A stretch of DNA of 64,000 nt. Source: Cyathus striatus (taxonomy: Eukaryota; Basidiomycota; Agaricomycetes; Agaricales; Nidulariaceae). Where the stretch lies: positions 868,001 to 932,000 of the forward strand of contig JAOVFP010000005.1 of the NCBI GenBank assembly GCA_025738555.1. The letters are read 5' to 3'. Of this stretch, positions 24,057 through 35,828 are shown piece by piece. The position numbers and the translations under genes were made by a program. The notes under the pieces were generated by a model. It was given only the letters and a program-made list of their open reading frames with translations. It ran no database searches and was not told where the DNA came from. The stretch's first letter is position 1, and each line of letters begins with the position of its first letter.

Positions 24057-27000
24057 TTGTCCCTTCCAATTTTCCTGGCAGCACACGATACATGCTTCAG
24101 AACTGTCAGGATGCTCTGGCTGTTAATCGCTTCTTTAAATCTGCAGATCTCTTTATCACAGTTACTATGGATCCTAATCATAAGGATGTTAAAAGTGCCT
24201 TACCTGAAGGATTGCAGCCTCATGATCGGCCTGATATTGTTGTCAGGGTCTTTCACCAAATGCAGCAGCAAATTATCCGTGATATTTACAAGGAGGGAAT
24301 TTTTGGCCATTGTGTTGCACATGTTCACACTATTGAGTTCCAGAAGCGTGGATTACCCCATATGCATATGATTGTTTTTCTGACTCCTGAGGACAAGTTG
24401 CGCACTCCAGAAGATATTGACAGTATGATCAGTGCTGAACTTCCTGATCCAGAGACTGAACCAGAGCTATATGATTTGATCATGAGAACTATGATCCACA
24501 CACCCTGTGGTCCTGGCACTAATGAGTCATGCATGAAAGATGGCAAGTGCTCTAAAGGGTTTCCAAAACCCTATCGCAATGATACCATCATAACAGATGA
24601 TTCCTATTCAGTATTGAAAAGAAGGAGATTACACACTATGAACCCAAAACTAAAAAAGGCAAGGTGGTGAATAACTGCTGGGTGGTTGCATACAATCGAT
24701 ATCTCTCATGGAAGTATCAGTGCCACATCAATGTTGAATCCATTGCTTCAATTAAAGCTCTCAAATATATTTACAAATATGTGTACAAAGGTCATGATCG
24801 TGCCACTGTGCAGTTTTCAGGAGAACAGAATGAGGTCACGAAACATTTGGATGCACGCTATGTCTCTGCCTGTGAAGCTATCTGGAGATTGTTTGCATTT
24901 ACTTTGCATGATGAAGTTCCAAATGTTGTTCGCCTGGCCATTCATCTTCCAAATCAGCAATTTATTACATTTGATCCAAATGATGCTAATTTGCAAGATA
25001 CTGTTGAGCAAGCTGCTAATAGGGACTCCACTCTCACTGCTTACTTTAAGGCCAATATTGAACATCCAGAAGCATGTGAAGCTTTATATCAGGACATGCC
25101 TAACACATTTGTGTGGAATAAGGAGACACGCAAATGGACTCCTCGGCAGAGGGGCTTTGCCATTGGGACGCACTTATTTTGTTCATCCAAATGCTGGAGA
25201 ACGATTTTACTTGCGCACCTTGCTCACAGTAGTCAAGGGTGCCACATCATTTGCTCACTTGCGCACTGTTGATGGAGTTGAATATCCAACCTTTCGAGAG
25301 GCATGTTTGGCAAAAGGTCTTCTACAGGATGATGGTGAATGGCGAGAGTGTTTGCAAGATGCAGCTCAGATGAAAACTGGCCATCAGCTTTGTAGTCTAT
25401 TTGTCACCATTATTCGAGACTGTGGACCTTCAGATTATATGGCTCTCTGGAATCAGTTTAAGAATGATATTTGTGATGATCTCTGCCACACCATCCAAAC
25501 TCAATTTGAAATGCCAGAGGCCACAGAACATGATATCTATGATTATGACCTCTATCTAATTAATAAACTTTTAATCAGTTCTGGAAAGACTCTATCAATG
25601 TGGGAAAAATTCCCACAGGTGACTGGAAACTGGGCTGTACTGGAACGGAATTTCAATATCAGGAATAACAACAATCCATTGATTGCATTGTATGATGCAT
25701 ACAATGAAGCAGAACAACAAGCTTTGGCTCAAGCAAGACTTCCAACATTGAATGAGGACCAGCATGCTGCCTTTGATCGTATAGTGGAAGCTATTCAGAT
25801 AAAATCTGGAGAAATCTTCTTTCTGCATGGTGCTGGAGGAACAGGAAAGACCTATGTGTACAACACACTATGCTATTACCTTCGGGGGGAGGGAAAGTTA
25901 GTGATTGTTGTAGCATCATCAGGAATTGCTGCTCTCCTTATAGTGGGAGGCCGAACTGCTCACTCTGTTTTCAAGATTCCCATTGATATTCATGAATCAT
26001 CAATGTGCAGTATAGCAAAGAACTCTGATCTTGCTCGGCTGATTCAGAGAGCAGATGCTGTAATATGGGATGAGGCACCTATGCAACATCGACATATTCA
26101 TGAGGCAGTGAGTCGAACTTTCAAAGATCTGCGTGGAGATAATCGACCTTTTGGAGGGTTGACTGTCATCTTTGGGGAGACTTTCAGCAAATTCTTCCAG
26201 TGGTGGTACGTGGAAGCCGACCTCAAGTGGTGGGAGCATGTCTTCAGAGATCTGCACTGTGGCATCACATTTCAGTCATTCACCTGCGACAAAATATGCG
26301 CTTGAATGTGAATGACCCATCTGAACGTGAATTTGCTCTGTGGCAGCTGGATGTTGGTAAGGGTCTGCACACAACTGGAGATGATATCCAACTTCCAGAA
26401 CATTTCAAGTGTCCTTCCAATACTGTGGATTCATTAATTTCAACAATCTATCCTGGACTTGATTCAGCAGAAGCTAAGCCAGATGAATATTATGCAGAGA
26501 GAACAATTCTTTCAAGTCGCAATGATGATGTGGATATTCTGAATAAGAAGATTCTATCTACATTTCCAGGTGAAATATCAACATTGCACAGTGCAGATAG
26601 TCTTCCAGAAAATAATGGAGGAGGAGAAGATCTTCTTTACCCTGTGGAATATCTTAACACAATTAACTGCTCAGGATTACCATTGGCTCAATTGGAATTG
26701 AAGATAGGGTGTCCAGTAATGGTACTTGAAACTTGAGTGTACTTGATGGAGTATGCAATGGCAGCCGTGGAATTGTTACACAAATGCGGAACCGGGTGAT
26801 AGAAGTCCGATTATTAACTGGAGAGAAGAAGGGATCCACAGTATTTGTACCAAGAATGAAGATTGAGCCAACATCAACTCAAGTTCCTTTCAGGTTTTGT
26901 CGGCATCAGTTTCCTTTGCGACTTGCTTTTGCAATGACGATCAATAAGGCACAAGGACAGTCTGTTAAACATGTTGGTCTGGATCTCAGAAGTGCTGTGT

Positions 27001-27137
27001 TTACACATGGACAGTTTTATGTGGGAGTGTCTCGGGTGACATCAGTTCATAATATCAAGGCTATTTGGGATGAAAGGAGTGAAGAAGCTATTACCAAAAA
27101 TATAGTATACCCTGAAGTGCTACTGGACCAAATATGA
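24053..27137 (+). pseudogene. Helitron unit 8 Rep-helicase, frameshifted
   Basis: Rep motifs: LFITVTMDP (about 24151), GLPHMHMIVF (24348) and the two-tyrosine motif LKYIYKYVYKGHDRA (about 24758). Helicase: Walker A GAGGTGKT (25829; the second residue is A where unit 7 has P), WDEAPM (about 26069), AMTINKAQGQS near the end; stop after VYPEVLLDQI. Frame breaks: about 24625 (-1, same place as in unit 7), 25168 (one extra G), 26176 (one G missing, in the segment matching GGDWQQILP of unit 7) and 26718 (-1, same place as in unit 7). The 25168 and 26176 breaks are in G runs. Confidence 0.88.
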
Positions 27138-27350
27138 ATATTATATTGTATATAATTAATATGAGTATGTAATGAATATGTATGTACATGATTTAAATAG
27201 GAATAAGAAGAGTAAGGAACTGGGATGAAGAAGCAGGGGGTCTGGGGGGCGCAGCCCCCCAGCAAGCCGTCGCCTGTGCAGAGCAGAGGGGGGGGCCGAC
27301 AGGCCCCTGGCCCGTAGGGCCCCCGTAGCGAAGCACGGGTGTAAGGCTTG

Positions 27351-29659
27351 TTCTAATAAGAATGCTAACGAGATACAAACATTGCGACTTTAACTCTACT
27401 GATGCTATACGTGCTTACAAATCTCGAAAATACGCCAAAAACCGAATATAGTGTCTGTCTGTACGCTACCCTGTCTGTGGGGAACGGAAATACTGCTGTC
27501 GTGCAGTACTTGCCTTCTTCCTTCCCTACAACTAGAATTATATAGATTATAACTACGCGATATGATCAAACTTTGTACAGTAATTATCTTATCTACTTAT
27601 ACATAGCCCGTGCCTATTCCTATCCATTAGTCCGTAGCGGGTCGCGACACTAGTGCGCGCACAGGTATATTCTAAATATAGCTTAGATGCTATGGACACG
27701 CTCCACGCACTGATGTGTTACGCTGCACAAGGCACATGAAAGCTCAAGCTCAATATACAGTGAATGTGTGTGAGCATGAAACTTAGAAATGCACTTCGTG
27801 CTCACACTCAAGCCTATACTCCACTGTATCTATATTCACTTACAGTTTTTATGGTATGAGAACTAGTTCACTCTTCACATTCTCATAATACAAAAAATGG
27901 GCATGAAGAAACATACTTCTTGCATTAAATACATTTCAGTGTGAACATCACATTTAATTTCACTCATATTTACAGTACTTATTTTGAGCATGAATATAAT
28001 ATATACCGTGTGTTCACCCTCAGAAAATTTGGGTGAGTGCGAAATGGATACCCCTTTAACTTGGACCAACTTCTCAATTCCCAATGCATGAGTTTTGGGT
28101 AATATCTAACCCACTCAACACTATTTTACTCTCCAAGACAATATAATAGAGATTTGAGTGTGATTCACCATGTAATACACCTGTGAAATCTCCGAAACAC
28201 ATGATCACTTCGTGTCCTCTTCCAAGAATTGATCCACACTGTAAATCTGAAAACTTGGCTTGAAACAATGTTCATCAGTGCTCTGCTCACGTAAAGATAG
28301 GCTACCTTTGCACACAGTGAAAGGCAGTATTTTAATATTGTTTGAACATAATGGGATTGGGCTGTTCATGGGGAAATTGAATGCGAGGAGAAATACAGGA
28401 GTGTGTAGTTAAGTAAAGGCTGGTTGACTTACATTCCTCAGTTGGTGAGATTGTCATCTTACATGATCATTGTGTCCTGTGATCGATTTACGCATTTACG
28501 ATGTATTTAATGTCATCAATCCATGTATGAACTGCTCATAAATATATGGGTCAAGAGCACAGAGACAAAAGCCCCATATTCACATTCATTTTATTTAGTA
28601 CATCAGAAATACAGAGTGGCAGGTAGTTCTCAGTGTACCATACATATATTTAATGTGTTTAAATTATGGTGAATGTCATTAAATGTGAGCCAGAATAACC
28701 TTTCTGAGACTATAACCTAGCTGAAAATATCGAATCCTCAGTGTACAAAATGAGTGGTAACAGGTAATCTCTTAAATATTCATTAGAACTATAACATCTG
28801 CCGATGGATAGATACAGATTATATTTAATGTGAGCTTAGTGAAGAAGTATAGGGTTGGGTGGGTGTACCTGGTCAAAGATAATGTGAGTACGTCAGTGTG
28901 TCCATCCAGCGTTGTTGTTCTAATGTGAAAACGTGAAAGGAACGGAGTTAGAATATGGAAATGACAAGAGAGAGAGAACTTTAGAACGAAATTCTGGTGT
29001 GAAAATGAGACAGTGGGAGCATATAAATCAATATGATCGACGGCTAAAGCATAGAAACGGTGTGTTAAACTTAGAATTCAGGTTTGAGATGGTGTAAGAG
29101 TTGATAAAAGGAGCTGTAGAAAATTACAGCAAAAGTTATCTACAGAATAAAACTATTAAACCTAACATGAGTAAGTTACTATGGGACACCGGTGAACAAC
29201 GAGCTTGGATTAAATAATGGAAAAAAAATAGATTAACATAGCTGAATCACACTAGGAAGTAGCTTAGGGAGTCCATTAGAAGAAATAGTGTTGAGTTGTT
29301 GCAGAGTTTCTGTCAAAGTTCAGGGTCTGGCTTTGCAAGCGGTAGCGGAGTGGCCTTGACATGTCTAAACGTACCTTGGGGTTGAAATTTGGGTACAATG
29401 TCGGACAAATGTGTATATTTTTAGGAAAATAAGGGACAGGGAGAGCGGGGAGGTGAAGATAGGTTGGGACGAGCGGAATGCGTACGGACGCATCATTCCC
29501 GCGTGATCCCGTTGATTACGTAATCTGATTTTTGGAAGGTTAGAAATGGATAAACATTTGTTAATTCCCACATATTTAGATAATTGACTCTGAGTATTTA
29601 CAAAAAATTACACATGTCCCAAAAACTTGAGAGTTCAGAAGATAAGTATATGATTCACG
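27351..29659. other. Founding-element interior, right piece; no gene seen
   Basis: Mixed AT-rich sequence between the Helitron array and the right inverted repeat. It contains a few ctcaagctcaat/gctcacactcaag phrases near 27735-27815 that resemble the motifs of the neighbouring 30 kb minisatellite. I find no convincing coding frame, tRNA or transposase. Confidence 0.5.
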
Positions 29660-29813
29660 CAGTGTAGGCTAGTGAATGCATGAATCCCCGACTCCCGACG
29701 CCCAGAGCACGCTAACCGAATTGTCGTAACCGAAAATGAATAGCCGAACATTAAATCAAGATCCTTAATCGGCAAATGAGCTGCCGAAGCGCGGAATTTG
29801 ATTTGAACTGATG
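29660..29813 (-). repeat. Right inverted repeat of the composite insertion, inner part
   Basis: It matches the left repeat (about 340-516) in inverse orientation, e.g. gctaaccgaattgtcgtaac against the complement of the left copy. It stops at the 9-bp duplicated target gaactgatg (29805-29813), where the 6.0 kb element begins. Confidence 0.8.
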
Positions 29814-30019
29814 GGGCACATAGAAAATTCCGGGCACGCACAAAAGTGAGCGTGATTGAGCGTGTCATGCTCAAGGTATTTATTTTAGCTCTAAATGGCC
29901 CAATTGTGGGTCAAAAAGAGTGTAAATCAAATGTACATACTAGTGTTGTATGGCTGTGTCATATTGTGAATGTGAGTGATGTTTCTAATCAAGATATGAA
30001 GTCAAATCTTGAAGAATAA

Positions 30020-32400
30020 TATTTATACTTCATGCTCAAACAGGTGCGTGCATGCTCATGTTCATGCTCAAGGTGTGAGCGTGGATTGAGCGCACACACA
30101 CACATCACGCTCAAGATTTCACTTCACGCTCAGGGTCAACATCTCATGCACAGGGTTCATACATTCACACACAGGGTCTGAGTTTTCACACTCAAGGTCA
30201 TCAACTCACGCTCAAGGTCTGTCAACTCACGCTCAAAGTTTTTACTTCACACTCACAAAAAAATTATATGTTACATATATATTTTGGCTTCACTTGCATG
30301 TGGGAGGAAAAGTAAGTTGGAAGTGTAATCTAAGTGAGCATGAATAGGAATACCAATTATGCTCATGCTCAAGTTAAAGGACATTGAGCATGAGTGTAAT
30401 ACTTGTGAGTGTGAATAGGAATACCAATTATGCTCATGCTCAAGTTAAAAGACATTGAGCGTGAGTGTAATACTTGTGAGTGTGAATAGGAATACCACAC
30501 TCACACTCAACTTAAAAAACATTGAGCATGAGTAGGAATACCACACTCACGCTCAAGTTAAAGGACATTGAGTGTGAGTGTAATACTTGTGAGCATGAAT
30601 AGGAATACCACACTCATGCTCAAGTTAAAAGACACTGAGCATGAGTGTAATATTCGTGAGCGTGAATAGGAATACCACACTCATGCTCAAGTTAAATAAC
30701 ATTGAGTGTGAGTGTAATACTTGTGAGCATGAATAGGAATACCACACTCACACTCAAGTTAAAAAACATTGAGCGTGAGTAGGAATACCACACTCATGCT
30801 CAAGTTAAAAGACATTGAGTGTGAGTGTAATACTTGTGAGTGTGAATAGGAATACCACACTCACACTCAAGTTAAAAAACATTGAGCGTGAGTAGGAATA
30901 CCACACTCACGCTCAAGTTAAAAGACATTGAGTGTGAGTGTAATACTTGTGAGCGTGAATAGGAATACCACACTCACACTCAAGTTAAAAAACATTGAGC
31001 ATGAGTAGGAATACCACACTCACACTCAAGTTAAAAGACATTGAGTGTGAGTGTAATACTTGTGAGCATGAATAGGAATACCACACTCATGCTCAAGTTA
31101 AAAGACATTGAGCGTGAGTGTAATACTTGTGAGTGTGAATAGGAATACCAATTATGCTCACGCTCAAGTTAAAGGACATTGAGCATGAGTGTAATACTTG
31201 TGAGCATGAATAGGAATACCAATTATACTCAAGCTCAAGTTGAATGCAAGTGTAATATTTGTGAGCATGAGTAAGAATACCAATCACGCTCACACTCAAG
31301 TTAAAGGACATTGAGTGTGAGTGTAATACTTGTGAGTGTGAATAGGAATACCAATTATACTCACGCTCAAGTTGAATGCAAGTGTAATATTTGTGAGTGT
31401 GAGTAAGAATACTAATCATGCTCACACTCAAGTTAAAGGACATTGAGCGTGAGTGTAATACTTGTGAGCATGAATAGGAATACCAATTATACTCAAGCTC
31501 AAGTTGAATGCAAGTGTAATATTTGTGAGCATGAGTAAGAATACCAATCACACTCACACTCAAGTTAAAGGACATTGAGCGTGAGTGTAATACTTGTGAG
31601 CATGAATAGAAATACCAATTATACTCATGCTCAAGTTGAATGCAAGTGTAATATTTGTAAGTGTGAGTAAGAATACCAATCACGCTCACACTCAAGTTAA
31701 AGGACATTGAGCGTGAGTGTAATACTTGTGAGCGTGAATAGGAATACCAATTATACTCAAGCTCAAGTTGAATGCAAGTGTAATATTTGTGAGCGTGAGT
31801 AAGAATACCAATCACACTCACACTCAAGTTAAAGGACATTGAGCGTGAGTGTAATACTTGTGAGTGTGAATAGGAATACCAATTATACTCAAGCTCAAGT
31901 TGAATGCAAGTGTAATATTTGTAAGCATGAGTAAGAATACCAATCACACTCACACTCAAGTTAAAGGACATTGAGTGTGAGTGTAATACTTGTGAGTGTG
32001 AATAGGAATACCAATTATACTCAAGCTCAAGTTGAATGCAAGTGTAATATTTGTGAGCATGAGTAAGAATACCAATCACACTCACACTCAAGTTAAAGGA
32101 CATTGAGCATGAGTGTAATACTTGTGAGTGTGAATAGAAATACCACACTCATGCTCAAGTTAAAAGACATTGAGCATGAGTGTAATATTTGTGAGCATGA
32201 ACAGGAATACCAATCACACTCATGCTCAAGCGAAATATAAGTGTAATATTTGTGAGCATGAGTAAAAATGCCAATCATGCTCACACTCAAGTTAAAGGAC
32301 ATTGAGTACAAGTGTAAATAAGTATTATAAATGTGATAGAATACCTATCATGCTCATGCTCAAATCAAAGGGCATTGAGCATGAGTGTAAATATAATACT
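30020..32400. repeat. Hairpin-forming minisatellite of GAGCGTGAG/CTCACGCTC units
   Basis: Up to about 31200 the unit is about 65-70 bp, with phrases aataggaataccacactcac, gctcaagttaaaagacattg and agcgtgagtgtaatacttgt. From about 31200 to 32150 a higher-order unit of about 130 bp dominates, adding ctcaagctcaagttgaatgc and atgagtaagaataccaatca. Each unit can pair CACTCACGCTCAA with TTGAGCGTGAGTG across an 11-nt loop. Variation is largely confined to the CpG of the core (CG, TG or CA). A 351-codon frame on the minus strand (32148-31093) is this repeat read through. The motif also stands singly in both ends of the host element, so the array probably grew from the left end. Confidence 0.9.
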
Positions 32401-32773
32401 GACATGCAGTTATACTATGCAAATATGTGTGATAGGTAGTAATCTATCCTGTATTCCTCCCTGCTTTGTTTTGAATTTCCCTGCTTTGTTATTAAGCCAC
32501 CTTCCTTGTTCTGAAGTTCCCTACTTCGCTGTAAAGCCCCATTCTTTGTTTTGAATTTCCCATGGTCTCTGCTTCACTGTGAATCCCCCTGCCTTGTTCT
32601 GAATTTTCCTGCTTCATTGTAAAGCTTCCTGTAATTTTATGAGCCCCCTGCTTCATTATAAACTTCCCCTGTTTCTACTGTTCAATATATGCCATTCTCT
32701 AGCTCTATAAAATTTTAACTGTTAGTCTGAATTACTGCTACACTCTCTGAGTCATTTTTTCAACTTGTAGATC

Positions 32774-32964
32774 TATGGCGGTCAAAGTGCACATTTAATG
32801 TGCACCGCAAACATTTTTGGACCAGTGCAAACACTTTTTGATGCGAGCACAAACATTTCGGACGTTGTTCAGTGCACATTTTTAGTCCCAGCACAAACAT
32901 TTTTGGTCCCAGTGCAAACATTTCAACCTCGCACAAACATTTTCTGTAGTGCAAACATTTTCAG
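32774..32964 (+). repeat. Left 191-bp inverted repeat of the nested element
   Basis: It is the inverse of 35251-35441. It includes several near-copies of gcaaacatttttggtcccag, giving the arm its own short internal repeat. Confidence 0.88.
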
Positions 32965-35250
32965 TCTATAAAAACGAAAGCTCTGAAGAGTCAGGCATGA
33001 TTGCTTTAAGCTCATAAAATCATTTATATTTCCATACTAGATATATACAATGTCTAATTATGAACGTGTATTCCACAACGTTTACATGATAAGATAAGAT
33101 GGCTTAACCTTAGCTCTCACACTACTAACTCCTAGGCTACCCCATTCACATTACCCCTTGAAATTACTTAACACTGCTACATGCATGCAGACGTGCAAAC
33201 TGCAACACACCTAACACATATTCTACAATGCAGTGGTAAGAGCAGATCTCAGGCCATGGTTGAGGAAACTATGCCTATATTTATATACAAGGTATGCTGT
33301 CTTCACGCCCGGCACCGGAAGAAGTACATCATCCCATACATGTTCTACCAAGCAGTTAGACTACAATAAAGAAAGGAATGGAAAACCGTACCGAGAGTAA
33401 CTGCCTTTGCAGGAAGGGATTCAGCATACTCAGCAGAGCTATGATAGAGGGAGGAAAAAAGTCTTCGATCATCTCTAATCAACTGAAACGCATGTTCATA
33501 TGTTTAGTGGAGTGGAGAATGCTGGGACCAGATAGGCGTCATGGATGGCATTCTGTAGAGCATGATTGTGCATATCATGCTGGTTCGGTGATTAAATTTG
33601 ACGGTTTGGGACAGGCGAAAGGCTGAGGTGGGCATACTTGGCAGTACAGGCCGCATAGTCAATATGGTATAGACAAGTCAATGTATGATAATAACATATT
33701 GAAAAGTGCTTACACTCTGATAGTACACTACCCTTCCACCCCTTATCATCTCAATCCAGCAAGAAATTCTTCACCATCCTCATGGTTGTCGCCGCTCGAA
33801 CAGGCTACAAGCTTGGGCATACCGGTTGACCTCGATGACTCCGCCTCTAACTCGTACTGGGGGGAGCTCATAGCCATCGCATCACAACTCCATTTCGTCA
33901 ACACGCAGCCATGCTTCTGTCTTGGAACCGAGGGATTGGAGAGCAAGCGTACTAAGTTGCCAGCAAGGACAGGGAATACTATAACAAGAAAGATGGGGGT
34001 GGGTATGTCAGTGACTACTTTAAAAGGGATTGTAAAAGAACACATACTCTGACATCTTAGAGATAGGGGAAAGGGGAAAGGCCAGGACAAGACCAGGAAG
34101 GCAAACAGTAGGAGAGTACGAGTTGGAAGTTTCAACTCAGTTGACAGTTGCAAGCTGACAAGTGACAATGTAATACTATTAGTAATACTAACAATGGCAT
34201 TGTCATTGATGTGACACCCACTTATGTAATCACATGCAAGAGTGTGGGATATCAACAAGATGCACATGTGACTTTATGTATGTGTTAATTGGTAATATTT
34301 GGCAACAACCTCTGGTGCCAGCAATGCCGTGTCTCGCTGGAACCAAATACTCTTGATACTCACACTATGTCACTTCGATCCGCTGCGGAACGGGACCATA
34401 AGATGACATTGGAATGTTCTAGTGGGGATGCTAAGGCAAAGGTTGGTAGCGTGGTCTGGATTTCAGTATGGTTGGTGATTGCTGAAGTGCTGAGTACTTA
34501 TTTCTATTTTTCTCCTTTGCATAGGTACTTATTAATTAACAGGATTTTATACTTATGTATGCTTGGTTGGCTAGTGGAAAATGATTCAATACTGCTTTAT
34601 CCACACGTGCATACATGGTACAGAGCCACAAGTGTCATCCATCCCCTCCCCTCCGACCCGGTTGTAAAATGTGGGAAGTACCTCAAGTACGTGGAATGAT
34701 ACATCCATAAGCCTTCACTAATGTACCGCATCATCTCATCATGGCCCTACCCCTCCCCTCCTTCCAATGATTGAAATAGACAATAAGCCATGAACACCAC
34801 CCTTTCACCCCTTACACCAATCTCCGCACTCCATCAAATACACATGTGCATACAGTGGGCAGAACACCCTCTAGCCTTCATCCAACTTGTGAGTGACTCG
34901 TCAAGCTCAAGGCCTCACCATCTGCCTTCGAGCCTCCCAAATCCTGCACACTGCACACCCATACACGTCGGCCCTCACTATCCATTGCCCTCTACCAGTG
35001 TCATGTTGACACCTGCACAAGGCTTGACAGGGACTGCATTTTGGATAGATTTGGAGTGGTATCACCCATGAGACAGGGATGTCGAAGATGGATAAATCAT
35101 TGGGCTTGATGTACGTATTACATAAATTAGTGTAGAATCCACATTGTAATTATAAGTTGTATGCATCTTCTTGGGATAAATAATATTTTCATCTTATATA
35201 ACCCAATCACACTTGTCTCTTAAGAATCTGAGCTTTGACTTTGTAAAATA

Positions 35251-35441
35251 CTGAAAAGTTTGTGCTACAGAGATGTGTTTGTGCGAGGTTGAAATGTTTG
35301 CACTGGGACCAAAAATGTTTGCGCTGGGACTAAAAATGTGTGCCGAACAATGTCCCGAAATGTTTGCGCACCATCAAAAAGTGTTTGCGCTGCTCCAAAA
35401 ATGTTTGCGGTGCACATTAATTGTGCACTTTGACCGCCATA
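35251..35441 (-). repeat. Right 191-bp inverted repeat of the nested element
   Basis: It is the inverse of 32774-32964 and equal in length, ending gaccgccata at 35441. Differences from the left arm are mostly single-base, many of them at CpG sites. Confidence 0.88.
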
Positions 35442-35828
35442 GTAGATCATATGTACACTCTCTGAATCATTTATATACACTCTAAGTCATATCTAAACAC
35501 TCTGGATCATTGGTATACATTTTAAATCAATATACACTCATAGAGAAGACAATAACAATGAAATATATATAAAACCCACTGGTGTTCTTCAATTATTACA
35601 TTACAGTGCTTAGTATATACCAAATTGTATTAAAAACATGCTTTACTATGCCAATTATTCAGTATGTAGTTGATATAAGACAGCCAGTTGGCTCACGCTC
35701 ATATAAGGATTATTCACGCTCACATCACGCACAGCCTGGCACAGGGTCGAATTTTCACGCTCAATAGGTGAGCGTGCACGCTCAACTCACGCTCACTTTT
35801 GTGCGTGCCCGGAATTTTCTTGCTGCCC

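Larger units (their letters stand above)
724..27350 (+). mobile_element. Head-to-tail concatemer of eight Helitrons
   Basis: Eight consecutive units all begin TC(T)TATATATAATGAGA and end with the same GC-rich hairpin block, closing in GTAA(A/G)GCTTG. Each of the seven junctions reads CTTG|TC with no base between, at 2625/2626, 4478/4479, 7130/7131, 9167/9168, 11791/11792, 13144/13145 and 20834/20835. The array is flanked by A (723) and T (27351), the target preference known for Helitrons, and no target duplication is seen. Units 1-6 are non-coding (1.35-2.65 kb); units 7 and 8 (7.7 and 6.5 kb) each carry a Rep-helicase gene. All point the same way. A 6-bp hairpin ends 10 nt before each 3' end, as in known Helitrons, but the end is CTTG and not the usual CTRR. 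Confidence 0.88.
20835..27350 (+). mobile_element. Helitron unit 8, Rep-helicase-bearing (6516 bp), last in the array
   Basis: It starts TCTATATATAATGAGACAAG after CTTG of unit 7 and ends CTTG at 27350 with T next. Its 3' block keeps only the last three hairpins (from about 27215) and has more G/C in them. There is no palindromic array. It is similar to unit 7 in the leader, the protein and the 5' end. Confidence 0.88.
32774..35441. mobile_element. 2668-bp nested element with 191-bp terminal inverted repeats
   Basis: The two 191-bp arms (32774-32964 and 35251-35441) are inverted copies starting TATGGCGGTCAAAGTGCACA, with repeated GCAAACATTTTTGG-like phrases inside. The flanks give a perfect 7-bp target duplication, gtagatc, at 32767-32773 and 35442-35448. 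The 2286-bp interior (32965-35250) shows no transposase domain; its longest frames (about 120-170 codons near 33.7-34.3 kb, both strands) lack recognisable motifs. The superfamily is unclear: long arms with a 7-bp duplication match no class that I can name with confidence. Confidence 0.82.
29814..35828. mobile_element. 6015-bp element with GGGCA ends and 9-bp target duplication (Mutator-like by structure)
   Basis: The left end is GGGCACATA and the right end, inverted, GGGCAGCAA; both continue with the same 33 bp beginning GAAAATTCCGGGCACGCACA. The target duplication gaactgatg is at 29805-29813 and 35829-35837. The pre-insertion sequence is visible in the left inverted repeat (about 341-360), so both the boundaries and the duplication are certain. 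Nine-bp duplications are typical of Mutator-like elements; the superfamily call is inference, because no transposase is present. After removing the nested 2.67 kb element about 3.3 kb remain, mostly minisatellite, so this is a non-autonomous element. Confidence 0.8.

Noticed and set aside
31093..32148. 351-codon open frame on the minus strand with a ~44-residue repeat
   Set aside because: It is the minisatellite read through in a frame without stops; other frames of the same array are also open and there is no start context or non-repetitive part.
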